Positions 1 through 8,310 of a stretch of DNA of 64,000 bases are shown here, one piece after another; positions within the stretch are counted from its first letter, which is position 1, and every line of letters starts with the position of its first letter. The DNA is taken from the NCBI GenBank assembly GCA_947625675.1, contig CANQPH010000011.1, positions 1 through 64,000 of the forward strand, in the 5' to 3' direction. Under the pieces are notes generated by a model, which made no database searches, was not told the DNA's origin, and saw nothing but the letters and a program-made list of their open reading frames with translations. The DNA comes from an uncultured Acetatifactor sp. Lineage in GTDB: Bacteria; Bacillota; Clostridia; Lachnospirales; Lachnospiraceae. Made by a program: the position numbers and the translations under genes.

Positions 1-197
1 TCCGGCGGCGCCATAAATTTCCCGGAGTGGAAGTGGGGCGTGACGACCATGTCGGAGATTCCTTCGGAAACGGCCAGACGAAGCATGGAAATCGATTCCG
101 AAAGGTTTTTTGCGCCATCGTCCAGTCCGGGCAGGATATGGCAGTGCATGTCTGCAATTTGCCAGTTGAAGCTCTTTCCCGCCTTCCTGAAAATCAT
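1..197 (-). CDS. CpsB/YwqE-type tyrosine-protein phosphatase, N-terminal part
   Basis: The first 65 codons of a gene that runs off the left edge. The translation holds DMHCHILPGLDDG near residue 17 and a TPHFHSG motif near residue 55, the metal-binding start of the CpsB/CapC/YwqE PHP-type phosphatases. In the known family these manganese enzymes dephosphorylate the tyrosine kinase that controls capsule or exopolysaccharide assembly. The ATG at 195-197 is preceded by GGAGGGCG. No convincing promoter lies just upstream; the invertible segment beginning at 292 is inferred to supply it when inverted. An exopolysaccharide operon probably continues to the left, outside the window. Confidence 0.85.
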   Translation of the reverse strand, partial: MIFRKAGKSFNWQIADMHCHILPGLDDGAKNLSESISMLRLAVSEGISDMVVTPHFHSGKFMAPP

Positions 198-291
198 GAG
201 ACGCCCTCCACTTTTCAAATTGATAGCAAAACTCAGCCAATAATGGGGATACTATTTCCATATCCCGCATTCTCTGACAGCAGGAACCCGC

Positions 292-315
292 TTTCGCAGA
301 GTTAGGCACTCTGTG
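292..315 (+). repeat. Left inverted repeat of invertible segment
   Basis: A 24-bp sequence present as a perfect reverse complement at 1824-1847. It contains an internal dyad, CAGAGT-TAGGC-ACTCTG, and the dyad extends outward here (TTTCGCAGAGT against ACTCTGTGAAA, one mismatch). This is the layout of a tyrosine-recombinase core site: two inverted binding arms round a 5-bp spacer. It lies 94 bp upstream of the capsule phosphatase start codon. Confidence 0.85.
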
Positions 316-426
316 AAATTGTTATAAAAAAAGAAATTATTCCGAGAATGAAAAGGGCGAAAACTCCGCAAAAAAGGGGTCATTCACATGTTCGCATGAT
401 GCGGCACCCTCTGGAAGCTGCCATAA

Positions 427-448
427 TGACGGCGATTTTTGACGGCGA
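427..448 (+). repeat. TGACGGC direct repeats, left side (candidate integrase arm sites)
   Basis: Two copies of TGACGGCGA at 427-435 and 440-448, directly after the recombinase stop codon. Three more copies of TGACGGC lie at the other end of the segment, in the same orientation. Integrases of the Tn916 and lambda type use short direct repeats beside the core site as arm-type binding sites. Assigning that role here is inference. Confidence 0.5.
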
Positions 449-452
449 TAAC

Positions 453-1571
453 TCAGAGATGAAGAAGCGGCAGTTTATTCATGTTGGCACGTTTCATATC
501 CAAGGAAGAGTGAACATACCGGTCGAGCGTGATAGATGTGTTGGCATGGCCAAGGATTTCACTGAGACTTTTCAGTTCAAAGCCAACCTCGATGCATCGT
601 GTGGCAAACGAATGCCGCAATGTATGAAAATGAATTCCTTCCAGGCCGCATTCCCGGGCAAACTTCTCCAGCCTATACTGCACCGTCCTGGGCTCCATCG
701 GTTCCTTTGATCCGGTCAAAATATAAGCGGACGGGCTTTGTCGTCCCATTTTACTGCACAATCTGGCCACACTGTCCGACATAGGGATGATCCGGTAAGA
801 GGTGTCACTCTTGGGATTCCCCACCCAAATCCTTGTTCTTGTCTCGGCATTGGTATCAGTATTCCTTAATCTCTGCATTGTTTCACATATCTTAATTGTA
901 TAGTCCTGTGTGGATACATTTTCCCACCGCAATGCGCACAGCTCGCCGAAGCGCATACCTGTCAGCAATGCCAGGAGAATCCCAAACCGGCAGTCATCCA
1001 ATTCGGACAGCAGATATGATATCAGCCGCTGCTGTTCGTTTGGAGAAAGAACTCGCATTTCCTTCCGATCAATTTTGGGGTAATGGAATTCCGGAACTGG
1101 GAACAGACCGGGAAGCTGTTTTGCGGCATGGCTGATGACGGCACGGAGCACAAGCATGATATCTTTCACCGTTTTCGGGGAAAGGTTATCCACATCCAGG
1201 AGCTCCCATTTGAAATTCTCAATAACCTTTGTGTGCAGAGCAGCCGGGACAAATTTCCCCAGTTTTGGTTTCACATGTTTTTCAAGAATTAAGGTGTACT
1301 TTACATAGGTAGATTCCTTTACCTCACCCCGCCGGAGAGCCAGCCATTCATCACAAAAGATGGAAAGGCACTTCCGGTCACAGCTTATCCTTACTGAAGT
1401 CTGGCATCGGTTCGCCACTTTGGCCTGTGTAACCTTCTCTTTCGCCTCCCGATATGTTTTCCCATAACAAAATCCGTACTTTATCTTTCCGGACAGTTCA
1501 TGTCCCTTGACATAGCGGGCTTCCCATCTGCCATCTTTTCTCTTGTAAATATTCTCGCCTTTTCTTGCCAT
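453..1571 (-). CDS. Tyrosine recombinase (Tn916-Int-like), DNA invertase candidate
   Basis: 372 residues. An N-terminal DNA-binding segment (about 1-50) precedes a SAM-like core-binding domain (about 65-160) and the catalytic domain. The catalytic set is R207 (TGMR), H316 and R319 (HTLRH), H342 (LGHAN) and Y352 (DRYVH), so the enzyme looks intact. SD AAGGAGG lies 7 nt before the ATG. The gene is the only one inside the 292-1847 inverted-repeat segment, and no excisionase, relaxase or phage gene is nearby, which argues against an ordinary integrated element. It is inferred to flip the segment that carries it and so switch the outward promoter at 1768-1796. Target and direction bias cannot be read from sequence. 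Confidence 0.9.
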   Translation of the reverse strand: MARKGENIYKRKDGRWEARYVKGHELSGKIKYGFCYGKTYREAKEKVTQAKVANRCQTSVRISCDRKCLSIFCDEWLALRRGEVKESTYVKYTLILEKHVKPKLGKFVPAALHTKVIENFKWELLDVDNLSPKTVKDIMLVLRAVISHAAKQLPGLFPVPEFHYPKIDRKEMRVLSPNEQQRLISYLLSELDDCRFGILLALLTGMRFGELCALRWENVSTQDYTIKICETMQRLRNTDTNAETRTRIWVGNPKSDTSYRIIPMSDSVARLCSKMGRQSPSAYILTGSKEPMEPRTVQYRLEKFARECGLEGIHFHTLRHSFATRCIEVGFELKSLSEILGHANTSITLDRYVHSSLDMKRANMNKLPLLHL

Positions 1572-1609
1572 GAAGTTTCCTCCTTATATAAATGATGAAT
1601 TATAAATAA

Positions 1610-1618
1610 ATTATAACA
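1610..1618 (-). promoter_or_regulatory. Extended -10 promoter of the recombinase gene
   Basis: On the minus strand TGTTATAAT gives an extended -10 (TGnTATAAT) about 40 nt upstream of the recombinase start. No good -35 hexamer is present, as is usual for extended -10 promoters. A second TATAAT lies closer to the gene. Confidence 0.45.
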
Positions 1619-1635
1619 AATCTCCGCCCCCTTCC

Positions 1636-1710
1636 TGACGGCTTATTTGACGGCGAATAGCCCTCTTTTCGCTTTCCGATGCTGCCTCCGGGGGCTGAAT
1701 CTGACGGCTA
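1636..1710 (+). repeat. TGACGGC direct repeats, right side (candidate integrase arm sites)
   Basis: Three copies: TGACGGCTT at 1636-1644, TGACGGCGA at 1648-1656 and TGACGGCTA at 1702-1710. They match the two copies at 427-448 at the other end of the invertible segment and lie in non-coding DNA between the recombinase promoter and the outward promoter. Confidence 0.5.
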
Positions 1711-1767
1711 ATAATTTAATTATCGTTAAAATACATCGATAAATCTCAAAATTTTTAATTTGACCTA

Positions 1768-1796
1768 TTGCAAAGGCAGGGATTTCATGCTAAAAT
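1768..1796 (+). promoter_or_regulatory. Outward promoter inside the invertible segment
   Basis: TTGCAA (1768-1773), a 17-bp spacer and TAAAAT (1791-1796). It points right, across the inverted repeat at 1824-1847. In the present orientation its transcript meets the terminator at 1875-1917 after roughly 70 nt. After inversion it would lie near 343-371 pointing left, about 140 nt from the capsule phosphatase start. Confidence 0.65.
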
Positions 1797-1823
1797 ACCA
1801 TTCGGTTCGTGCGTATTTATCCA

Positions 1824-1847
1824 CACAGAGTGCCTAACTCTGCGAAA
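1824..1847 (-). repeat. Right inverted repeat of invertible segment
   Basis: Exact 24-bp reverse complement of 292-315. Together the two sites bound about 1.56 kb that holds only the recombinase gene, the candidate arm sites and the outward promoter. Sequence outside the two repeats differs, so this is not a longer duplicated region. Confidence 0.85.
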
Positions 1848-1874
1848 ATATCAACTGTATTTGTATTATCCAAA

Positions 1875-1917
1875 CCCCTTATCCGCATCATGGCCAATGC
1901 GGATGGGGATTTTTTTT
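1875..1917 (+). terminator. Intrinsic terminator facing the invertible promoter
   Basis: ATCCGCAT (1881-1888) pairs with ATGCGGAT, and CCCC with GGGG, apart from a 2-nt bulge; seven T follow at 1911-1917. The hairpin begins 28 nt beyond the right inverted repeat and no gene ends here on the plus strand. Its apparent job is to stop transcripts from the promoter at 1768-1796 in the present orientation. Confidence 0.8.
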
Positions 1918-2017
1918 ATTCATTATATCATGTATTGTGGAACTAAATCAACAATGCACGATTAATTTTTTCTCTTTCTGTGGATATAATTTAACAAAGG
2001 AAGAAGGAGAAAATATC

Positions 2018-2350
2018 ATGAACGAAATCGAAAAATGGCTGGTCGTGGTTGGCCAGCGCATTACAGAGAGACGGAAGAAGTTCGGCTGGACTCAGGAGGA
2101 GCTTGCCGAAAAAGGAGATCTGACTCCGCAGTTTGTTTCCTATGCGGAATCCGGCAAACGCGCCATGCGCCCGGAAAACCTTCTGAAAATATCGTCTGCC
2201 CTCGGTGTCAGCGCAGACTACTTACTAACGGGGGAGATTATTGATAAAGACCTTCTGCTGCTCTCGGACAAACTGAAAAAGCTCACCCCTGCGCAGCTGC
2301 GCATTGTTGAAAATATCGTGGACGAGTGCAATGCGCTTTTTAACGAGTAG
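2018..2350 (+). CDS. XRE-family helix-turn-helix regulator
   Basis: 110 residues. A Cro/C1-type HTH covers about residues 10-65 (RRKKFGWTQEELAEKG, then VSYAESGKRAMRPENL and LGVSADYLL), followed by a short C-terminal helix. The ATG at 2018 was chosen because AGAAGGAGA lies 7 nt upstream; an earlier in-frame ATG has no SD. TATAAT at 1985-1990 is a plausible -10. The gene sits just outside the invertible segment and could act on it or on the capsule locus, but nothing in the sequence proves that. Target unknown. Confidence 0.85.
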   Translation: MNEIEKWLVVVGQRITERRKKFGWTQEELAEKGDLTPQFVSYAESGKRAMRPENLLKISSALGVSADYLLTGEIIDKDLLLLSDKLKKLTPAQLRIVENIVDECNALFNE

Positions 2351-2361
2351 GCCCGGTCAGG

Positions 2362-2406
2362 AAAAAACAGACGGTATGCCGTCCAACATGGAAGCATACC
2401 GCCTGT
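2362..2406 (-). terminator. Terminator of the LysM surface protein gene
   Basis: A 13-bp stem (2367-2379 with 2394-2406, one mismatch) is followed on the minus strand by six T. It lies about 55 bp past the stop codon of the surface protein gene and just beyond the converging XRE gene. Confidence 0.75.
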
Positions 2407-2460
2407 CATCGTCAGCAGAGCAGTTCACGATTTATTTTCCCTTGACAGGGAATGCAAGAT

Positions 2461-5400
2461 TCACTTTACGGGAATCCTGATTACTTCGCCCACGTAAATT
2501 CTGTTGGCATTTTTAATCTGGGGATTGGCCCTCAACAAAGCGGCCAGGCTAATGCCATTACGGGCGGCTATCCTGGAAAGCGTGTCCCCAGCCACCACTC
2601 TGTAGCCATCCGTCAAACCAACGGCATTGCCATCCATCACCACGATCACATATTCATCGCCGCGCTCCAGCGGGAACATCGCCAGACCATTGTCCGTAAC
2701 CCGGAAAGAGCCCTCATACCGCATCGTCCCCGTAATCTCGTCGTAAGAGTACATGACCGCAAGCTTTCCTGCATATTGAACACCCAATACCATATGGATA
2801 TTCAATTTCTGCGAGAAAAATTCCTTCTTCCCAATATTCAGCACCCTGCTGTACAGAGCCGCATCCGTCACCTTGCGTTCCGCAGCAGAAGGAATGTTTG
2901 CGATATTGGACACCGTCAAATCAATATCTTTCTTCACTTTTGCCACATCACGAGAAGACAACGTTATGGTAATATCCGTTCCGTCCACCTGGCAGGCCAG
3001 CGTCACCTTGTCCTTGGCTACCTGTTTCTGCACCTCGACAGGAATCTTAAACTCCGTTCCCGTTTTAACATCCACGTTAGAACCTTTTTTGGCTCCTTCC
3101 AAAGCAGGCAGAACCTTATTCCAATCAACCTGAACCCCGCTCTTCCATGGAGTACTTGATGTGGCGGCTTTTGCAGGCTGCGTCACACCGCCTTGCTCAG
3201 CCACAGGCGTTTCAGGAGTCTCTTCCTTACCAGTGTCCTCGCTCTCTCCAGGAACCACAGGCGCTTCAGGAGTCTCTTCCTTCCCAGGGTCCTTGCTTTC
3301 TCCAGGGGCCACGGGCGTTTCAGGCGTCTCTTCCTTGCCAGTGTCCTCGCTTTCTCCAGGGGCCACGGGCGCTTCAGGGGTCTCTTCCTTGCCAGGGTCC
3401 TCGCTCTCTCCAGGGGCCACAGGCGTTTCAGGGGCCTTCTCTCCCTCTTTTTCCACAATGTTGAAGGTCACTTCCCTGCTGTTTCCGGAGAAGAGGCCCG
3501 CACCGGTGACGACAATCGTCGCCGTGCCGACTTCCACATTGTTTTTGTAAGAAAGCGTGTAATCTTTCCCTGCTGCCAACGTCTCATTGCCATTCACCGT
3601 CACCTTGACATCAGGCGTGATCGCAGATCCCGTATAAACCTGATCGGCAACGGGTTCCACCTCCGCCAGGGCAATGTCGTTGCTGACGCTGACCGCAAAG
3701 GTAGAAAACTTATCCGTGGTAAAGTAAACGGTATTGCCTTCCACCCAGCTGGGAATGACCTCGACCTTGCCCTCATGCGCCCGCAGCACACGGACAATAC
3801 GTCCGCCGGAAGGAATCGCCACATTGAAGGTCATGGCCCTGTCGGTCTCGGTAATACGGCCGATGCTCTTATTGTCAGCCATGACAAAGATATCGATATC
3901 CATGTACATAACGGCCGCATCGCCGATCATGTCAGTAAACAAACCAGCTTCGACGGAATTCTCCGGGCCCGCCACCGGGGTCACTCGAACCTCCGTGGAA
4001 ATTTCCTTCTCTTGAATGGCCGCATTAAGAATATCATCCGCCAACATGCTGCTATTTTCATTTTTCAGCAAGCTGTCCACAGTGTTTTTGAGGGTTTCCT
4101 CGGCCTGCTGATCGGCCACCTCTTCGGACGTGGACGTCTTCACGTCGCTCGTGATCCCCGACGCATCGAACTCCAGCTTGGTGGGAGGGATGATCCGGGA
4201 CTCCTCCTGGCCGCAGACCGAACAAGTGCGGGTCTTCTGTCCTTCCACAGTCTCGGTAGCTTCGACATCCACCACCCAGTCGCCCCATTCATGCAGGGAA
4301 GCATCCGCAGGAATCATCTGGCTGCTGCCCTCCTGACTGATACCGCAGTCCAGGCACTTGATGGACTGACTGCCTTCGCTATGGCAGGTAGGTCTCACGT
4401 CTACGGTAGCCACGCTGCTCCAATTATGAACTCCCACATTGTCATTGCTGACCTGGGTCCAACCGCATTCGGTGCAAGTGCTGGTAGTCACGGTGCCTCC
4501 GCAGCCGACGACGACGGTGGTCAGAAGCTTATGGCCCTTGGCAGGACCTTTTGTCATATTTCCCGCCTCGTCCACGTAACCGCAGACCTTGCAGAAATGT
4601 TCCCAGATAAGAGGCTGGGTGCAAGTGGCCGCAACCTCGCGGTACGCATACTGATGGTTCTTGTAACTTTCCCGGATCTCAGTCTTACCGCAATATACGC
4701 AAGTATAACGAATCTTGGTGGGTTTGGCGCAATTTCCCCACTGAACGACGGCGCTTTCATCCCACGCATGCCCCTGCGTATCCACGATGACGCTGTCATA
4801 ACAACCTTCGGCGGATCTGACAGTGACGATGGCGGTGCCCTCCTTGCTGCCGGCCCTCACAATCGCCCTCAATCCATCGTCCAGGACCTCAACGGAGGCA
4901 ACCTCGGCATCCGTGGTCTCCCACTCGAGCTTGGTCACTCCGCTGTCCGAAGGATTCACCTTGGCATAAATTGTCTGTCCTATGCCGCTGCCAGCGTGAA
5001 GCTGCAGAATATCCCCGATATCCTTGGCATTATTGCTGTCGTCCTTCATCACCACCGAGGTCACCGGGACATAACCCTTTTCCTGATAGTTCTCCCAGTT
5101 GACTCTTCCGTCCTCACTGTGCCAGTGAGCGACATAGCGCACGTCGGCCTGCGGAATGGAATAAAACTCCATCCTCTCGCCGCCGCCTTCAGCGTACCAT
5201 CCGTCAAACACGAAGCCTTCCCAGGCATCCTCGCCCAGGTTCTCCTGGCCGAAAGGCGTGCCGTACTGACGACCGCAGCTCATGGCTCCCTTGCGGCCTC
5301 CCCAACCCTTGTAATCCAACACGTAATTGATCGTCTCGGGCTGGTAAAGGGCATATAAAACGGTTATGCCGTTCATCGGTTCCTCGTCCGGGTTGACCTT

Positions 5401-5898
5401 CCTGCCTTCCTCTCCCAACGTGGAAAGCCAACGCCAATAGCCCGTCAGGGTATGAGTCGCCGCAGGATCCTTTTCCTGGAAATCATACGGATTCCCATTG
5501 CAATCGTATTCAAAAGGAAGCGGTGCGGTGGTGCTGTACCCGGTATCCGTGTCATCGCCCCAGAAGGCGTATCTGACAGGTGCGGTGTACCAGCCTGCGA
5601 ACGTCCATCCCTTCATCTCGGGAGCTTCAGGCGCTTTTGCGGAAAGCGTTCCCACTTCCGTAAGCGGCACCATGCCCACCTCAAGGGTGCCAGCGCTCAT
5701 TTCATGCCTGCCGTCCCCGATTGACGCCATGCCTTCTGTCACATTAAAGGCTTTAAAGACAACGGCCCCATATTCTCCGACATCTCCGCCGGACACTGTC
5801 TTCTCTCCTGTATTCTCCGTCCCCGCCGCAATGACAAGCATTGACAAGCTTGCCGCAAAGGCGAGTATGGTCAGCAAACAACACAGGGTTCGTTTCAT
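2461..5898 (-). CDS. Large secreted surface protein with LysM domain and repeats
   Basis: 1145 residues. A signal peptide (about 1-26, MKRTLCCLLTILAFAASLS) is followed by InlB/Listeria-Bacteroides-like segments (GWTFAGWY and FDGWYAEGG), a BIG2-like domain near residues 250-350, and a stretch of paired cysteines (CVYCG, CKVCG, CTECG, CLDCG, CSVCG). After these come a mid-region, an 18-residue Pro/Glu repeat run at about 822-897, and a C-terminal LysM domain (VAGDTLSRIAARNG) that should bind peptidoglycan. There is no LPXTG motif. The start has SD AAAGGAG; extending upstream would run into pyrG. An adhesin or wall-associated role is inference; the substrate is unknown. Confidence 0.85.
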   Translation of the reverse strand: MKRTLCCLLTILAFAASLSMLVIAAGTENTGEKTVSGGDVGEYGAVVFKAFNVTEGMASIGDGRHEMSAGTLEVGMVPLTEVGTLSAKAPEAPEMKGWTFAGWYTAPVRYAFWGDDTDTGYSTTAPLPFEYDCNGNPYDFQEKDPAATHTLTGYWRWLSTLGEEGRKVNPDEEPMNGITVLYALYQPETINYVLDYKGWGGRKGAMSCGRQYGTPFGQENLGEDAWEGFVFDGWYAEGGGERMEFYSIPQADVRYVAHWHSEDGRVNWENYQEKGYVPVTSVVMKDDSNNAKDIGDILQLHAGSGIGQTIYAKVNPSDSGVTKLEWETTDAEVASVEVLDDGLRAIVRAGSKEGTAIVTVRSAEGCYDSVIVDTQGHAWDESAVVQWGNCAKPTKIRYTCVYCGKTEIRESYKNHQYAYREVAATCTQPLIWEHFCKVCGYVDEAGNMTKGPAKGHKLLTTVVVGCGGTVTTSTCTECGWTQVSNDNVGVHNWSSVATVDVRPTCHSEGSQSIKCLDCGISQEGSSQMIPADASLHEWGDWVVDVEATETVEGQKTRTCSVCGQEESRIIPPTKLEFDASGITSDVKTSTSEEVADQQAEETLKNTVDSLLKNENSSMLADDILNAAIQEKEISTEVRVTPVAGPENSVEAGLFTDMIGDAAVMYMDIDIFVMADNKSIGRITETDRAMTFNVAIPSGGRIVRVLRAHEGKVEVIPSWVEGNTVYFTTDKFSTFAVSVSNDIALAEVEPVADQVYTGSAITPDVKVTVNGNETLAAGKDYTLSYKNNVEVGTATIVVTGAGLFSGNSREVTFNIVEKEGEKAPETPVAPGESEDPGKEETPEAPVAPGESEDTGKEETPETPVAPGESKDPGKEETPEAPVVPGESEDTGKEETPETPVAEQGGVTQPAKAATSSTPWKSGVQVDWNKVLPALEGAKKGSNVDVKTGTEFKIPVEVQKQVAKDKVTLACQVDGTDITITLSSRDVAKVKKDIDLTVSNIANIPSAAERKVTDAALYSRVLNIGKKEFFSQKLNIHMVLGVQYAGKLAVMYSYDEITGTMRYEGSFRVTDNGLAMFPLERGDEYVIVVMDGNAVGLTDGYRVVAGDTLSRIAARNGISLAALLRANPQIKNANRIYVGEVIRIPVK
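3207..3432 (-). repeat. 54-bp coding tandem repeat
   Basis: About four copies of a 54-bp unit encode the 18-residue PVAPGESEDPGKEETPEA-type repeat of the surface protein. Copies differ at a few positions, so copy number could vary between strains without breaking the frame. Confidence 0.8.
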
Positions 5899-6070
5899 AA
5901 AACATTCTCCTTTCCTCTTTTTTATCTGTGACGGGAGCATGGCATTCCACCCCAATTTCAGGAAATACAATGCTCCATAGGGATTATAGAATAGCATAAA
6001 TTCCCCCAATATACAAGTAAAGTTAAACATTACTTTCTTGATTTTTTTCTCAGAGCTCTTCAGAAAATCC

Positions 6071-6099
6071 TTTACAAAACAAAACCCTTCTGTTATGAT
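6071..6099 (+). promoter_or_regulatory. pyrG promoter with GGGC initiation site
   Basis: TTTACA (6071-6076), a 17-bp spacer and TATGAT (6094-6099). The likely start is GGGC at 6106-6109. In Bacillus pyrG the same GGGC start allows CTP-sensitive reiterative addition of G, so the resemblance is notable. Confidence 0.7.
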
Positions 6100-6135
6100 A
6101 TTCATGGGCAAAAACTTTTCAGAATCTTCAAGGAA

Positions 6136-6165
6136 GAAGAATCGCAAAGGGCGGTTCTTCTTTTT
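6136..6165 (+). terminator. pyrG leader terminator (attenuator)
   Basis: A 10-bp stem, GAAGAATCGC (6136-6145) with GCGGTTCTTC (6151-6160), containing one U-G pair, has a 5-nt loop and is followed by TTTTT. It lies between the promoter and the pyrG SD, so pyrG can only be expressed by reading through it. A smaller alternative hairpin (TCTTC-AAG-GAAGA, 6125-6137) overlaps its 5' arm. Confidence 0.75.
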
Positions 6166-6193
6166 GGTTAAATTCGATACAAGGAGGTCTGCT

Positions 6194-7813
6194 ATGCCAG
6201 TAAAATATGTATTCGTAACGGGCGGAGTGGTTTCCGGACTGGGAAAGGGCATCACCGCCGCATCCCTGGGACGGCTTTTGAAGGCCAGGGGATACAAGGT
6301 GACCATGCAGAAATTCGACCCTTACATCAACATCGACCCCGGCACCATGAACCCCATCCAGCACGGGGAGGTGTTCGTGACCGACGACGGGACCGAGACG
6401 GATCTGGATCTGGGACATTATGAACGCTTTATCGATGAAAGTCTGGACAAGAATTCCAACGTGACCACGGGCAAGGTCTACTGGTCCGTGCTCCAGAAGG
6501 AGCGGCGGGGAGACTACGGCGGCGGCACGGTGCAGGTCATCCCCCATATCACCAACGAGATCAAAAGCCGCTTTTACCGGAATTTCACGGATCCGGACAT
6601 GCGCATCGCCATCATAGAGGTGGGCGGCACCGTGGGCGACATCGAGAGCCAGCCCTTCCTGGAATCCATCCGGCAGTTCCAGCACGAGGTGGGGCACGAG
6701 AACGCCATCCTGATCCATGTGACCCTGATCCCCTACCTTCACGCCTCCCAGGAATTAAAGACCAAGCCCACCCAGGCCAGCGTCAAGGACCTCCAGGGCA
6801 TGGGGATCTGGCCGGACATCATCGTCTGCCGCAGCGAGCATCCCCTGGACCAGGGCATCAAGGACAAGATCGCCCTGTTCTGCAACGTGCCCAGCGACCA
6901 TGTGCTGCAGAACCTGGACGTGGAATATCTCTATGAAGCCCCCCTGGCCATGGAAAAAGAGCACCTGGCGGAAGTGGCCTGCAAATGTCTGCACCTGGAC
7001 TGCCCGGAGCCGGATCTGACGGACTGGAAGGCCATGGTGGAAGCCCTGCGCCATCCCACCGACGAAGTGACCGTGGCCCTGGTGGGCAAATACGTGGCCC
7101 TGCACGACGCCTACATCAGCGTGGTGGAGGCCCTGAAGCACGGCGGCATCAGCAACCATGCCACGGTACATATCAAATGGATCGATTCGGAGACCGTCAC
7201 CGAGGAAAACGTGGAAGAACTGCTGGGAGACGTAAACGGCATCCTGGTGCCCGGCGGCTTCGGTTCCCGGGGCATCGAGGGCAAGATCCAGGCCATCACC
7301 TACGCCAGGGAGCATCGGGTACCTTACCTGGGACTCTGCCTGGGCATGCAGCTGGCCATCGTGGAATATGCCCGGAACGTGGTGGGCTACAACGATGCCC
7401 ACAGCATCGAGCTGAACCCTTCCACCACCCATCCCGTCATCGCTCTGATGCCGGACCAAAACGGCGTGGAGGATATCGGCGGCACCTTGCGGCTGGGTTC
7501 CTACCCCTGCGTGCTGGACAAGGAATCCAGGGCCTATGAATTGTACGGCACGGAGCTGATTTATGAAAGACACAGGCACCGCTACGAAGTGAACAACGAC
7601 TACCGGGCCGCCCTCAAGCAGCATGGCATGCGGCTCTCCGGGACCTCGCCGGACGGGCGGATCGTGGAAATGTGCGAGATCACGGAGCACCCCTTCTTCG
7701 TGGGCACCCAGGCCCATCCGGAATTAAAGAGCAGGCCCAACAGGCCTCACCCTCTTTTCAAGGGCTTCATAGCGGCGGCGCTGGCGGACAAGCATCAAGA
7801 CATGGAAAAATGA
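6194..7813 (+). CDS. pyrG: CTP synthase
   Basis: 539 residues, normal for the family. It converts UTP, ATP and glutamine to CTP. The N-terminal synthetase domain begins with [12 protein letters not shown] (P-loop) and the C-terminal class I glutamine amidotransferase domain holds the nucleophile cysteine in GLCLGMQLA and a closing THPE-like histidine/glutamate region ([11 protein letters not shown]). The ATG at 6194 has the near-perfect SD AAGGAGGT; the reading frame stays open upstream but lacks another SD. Control by a leader terminator is seen directly. A bidirectional terminator follows at 7919-7965. Confidence 0.97.
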   Translation: MPVKYVFVTGGVVSGLGKGITAASLGRLLKARGYKVTMQKFDPYINIDPGTMNPIQHGEVFVTDDGTETDLDLGHYERFIDESLDKNSNVTTGKVYWSVLQKERRGDYGGGTVQVIPHITNEIKSRFYRNFTDPDMRIAIIEVGGTVGDIESQPFLESIRQFQHEVGHENAILIHVTLIPYLHASQELKTKPTQASVKDLQGMGIWPDIIVCRSEHPLDQGIKDKIALFCNVPSDHVLQNLDVEYLYEAPLAMEKEHLAEVACKCLHLDCPEPDLTDWKAMVEALRHPTDEVTVALVGKYVALHDAYISVVEALKHGGISNHATVHIKWIDSETVTEENVEELLGDVNGILVPGGFGSRGIEGKIQAITYAREHRVPYLGLCLGMQLAIVEYARNVVGYNDAHSIELNPSTTHPVIALMPDQNGVEDIGGTLRLGSYPCVLDKESRAYELYGTELIYERHRHRYEVNNDYRAALKQHGMRLSGTSPDGRIVEMCEITEHPFFVGTQAHPELKSRPNRPHPLFKGFIAAALADKHQDMEK

Positions 7814-7816
7814 GAA

Positions 7817-7918
7817 CAACACAACGCCAAGAACAGCGCAGCACTAAAAACAACACAACGCCAAGAGCAATGTAACACTAAGAGCAACATAACGCTAAGA
7901 GCAATGTGAATAAACGCA
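7817..7918 (+). repeat. 34-bp intergenic tandem repeat
   Basis: Three degenerate copies of a 34-bp unit beginning CAACAYAACG start at 7817, 7851 and 7885, directly after pyrG. They are non-coding and end at the terminator. Confidence 0.75.
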
Positions 7919-7965
7919 AAAAAAGAGCTTCCTTTCATGCCGGAATGCGGCAGGAGGCTCTTTTT
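7919..7965 (+). terminator. Bidirectional terminator after pyrG
   Basis: GAGC-TCCT-GCCG pairs with CGGC-AGGA-GCTC, flanked by an A run on the left and TTTTT on the right. It can end pyrG on the plus strand and the DUF6472 gene on the minus strand. Confidence 0.8.
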
Positions 7966-8051
7966 GTTCGTCACGAAGGGACAGCCGCACAAGCGGAAAC
8001 GAAATCGCTGCCAGTCTCTGCCTTTCTCCCGGCTTCGATGGACGCTCTGCC

Positions 8052-8231
8052 TCAAATCTGCTTCCGCACCACCCCGTACTCATCGTCCAGGCGAAAATAA
8101 GGACAGGCCGCATTGCTTCCCGTCAGAAAACGGTACATCTCGTCCTCGTCCAGGTTGACCAGGCAGCTGTAACACTCATAATCCTCGTCATACACGTAGT
8201 TCACGCACGCTTCACAATTTGTTTGCGCCAT
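8052..8231 (-). CDS. Small cysteine-containing DUF6472-type protein
   Basis: 59 residues, MAQTNCEACVNYVYDEDYE and then LDEDEMYRFL and CPYFRLDDEY. The pattern CxxC, later C and CPYF with conserved acidic residues matches small Lachnospiraceae proteins filed as DUF6472; the function is unknown and metal binding is only a guess. The start at 8231 fits the family length. An alternative ATG at 8279 has a better SD (AAAGGAAC) and would add 16 residues. It follows the PHP gene closely and is probably co-transcribed with it. Confidence 0.7.
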   Translation of the reverse strand: MAQTNCEACVNYVYDEDYECYSCLVNLDEDEMYRFLTGSNAACPYFRLDDEYGVVRKQI

Positions 8232-8310
8232 TTCGATCACCCAGCCTTTCCGCAGCTCCCGGAGATAAGGGCGCCGCATTTCCAGTTCCTTTCCTTTAGT
8301 TCCCTTTCCT

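Noticed and set aside
292..1847. Reading the inverted repeats as insertion sequence ends
   Set aside because: No flanking target duplication was seen, the enzyme is a tyrosine recombinase rather than a DDE transposase, and the repeats contain a recombinase core site.
3193..5358. A 721-codon open frame on the plus strand opposite the LysM surface protein gene
   Set aside because: It is antisense to a gene with a signal peptide, SD and LysM domain; no SD, and its composition mirrors the repeat-rich sense strand.
5899..6306. Upstream extension of the LysM protein to 6306
   Set aside because: It would run through the pyrG promoter and coding start; the signal peptide and SD fix the start at 5898.
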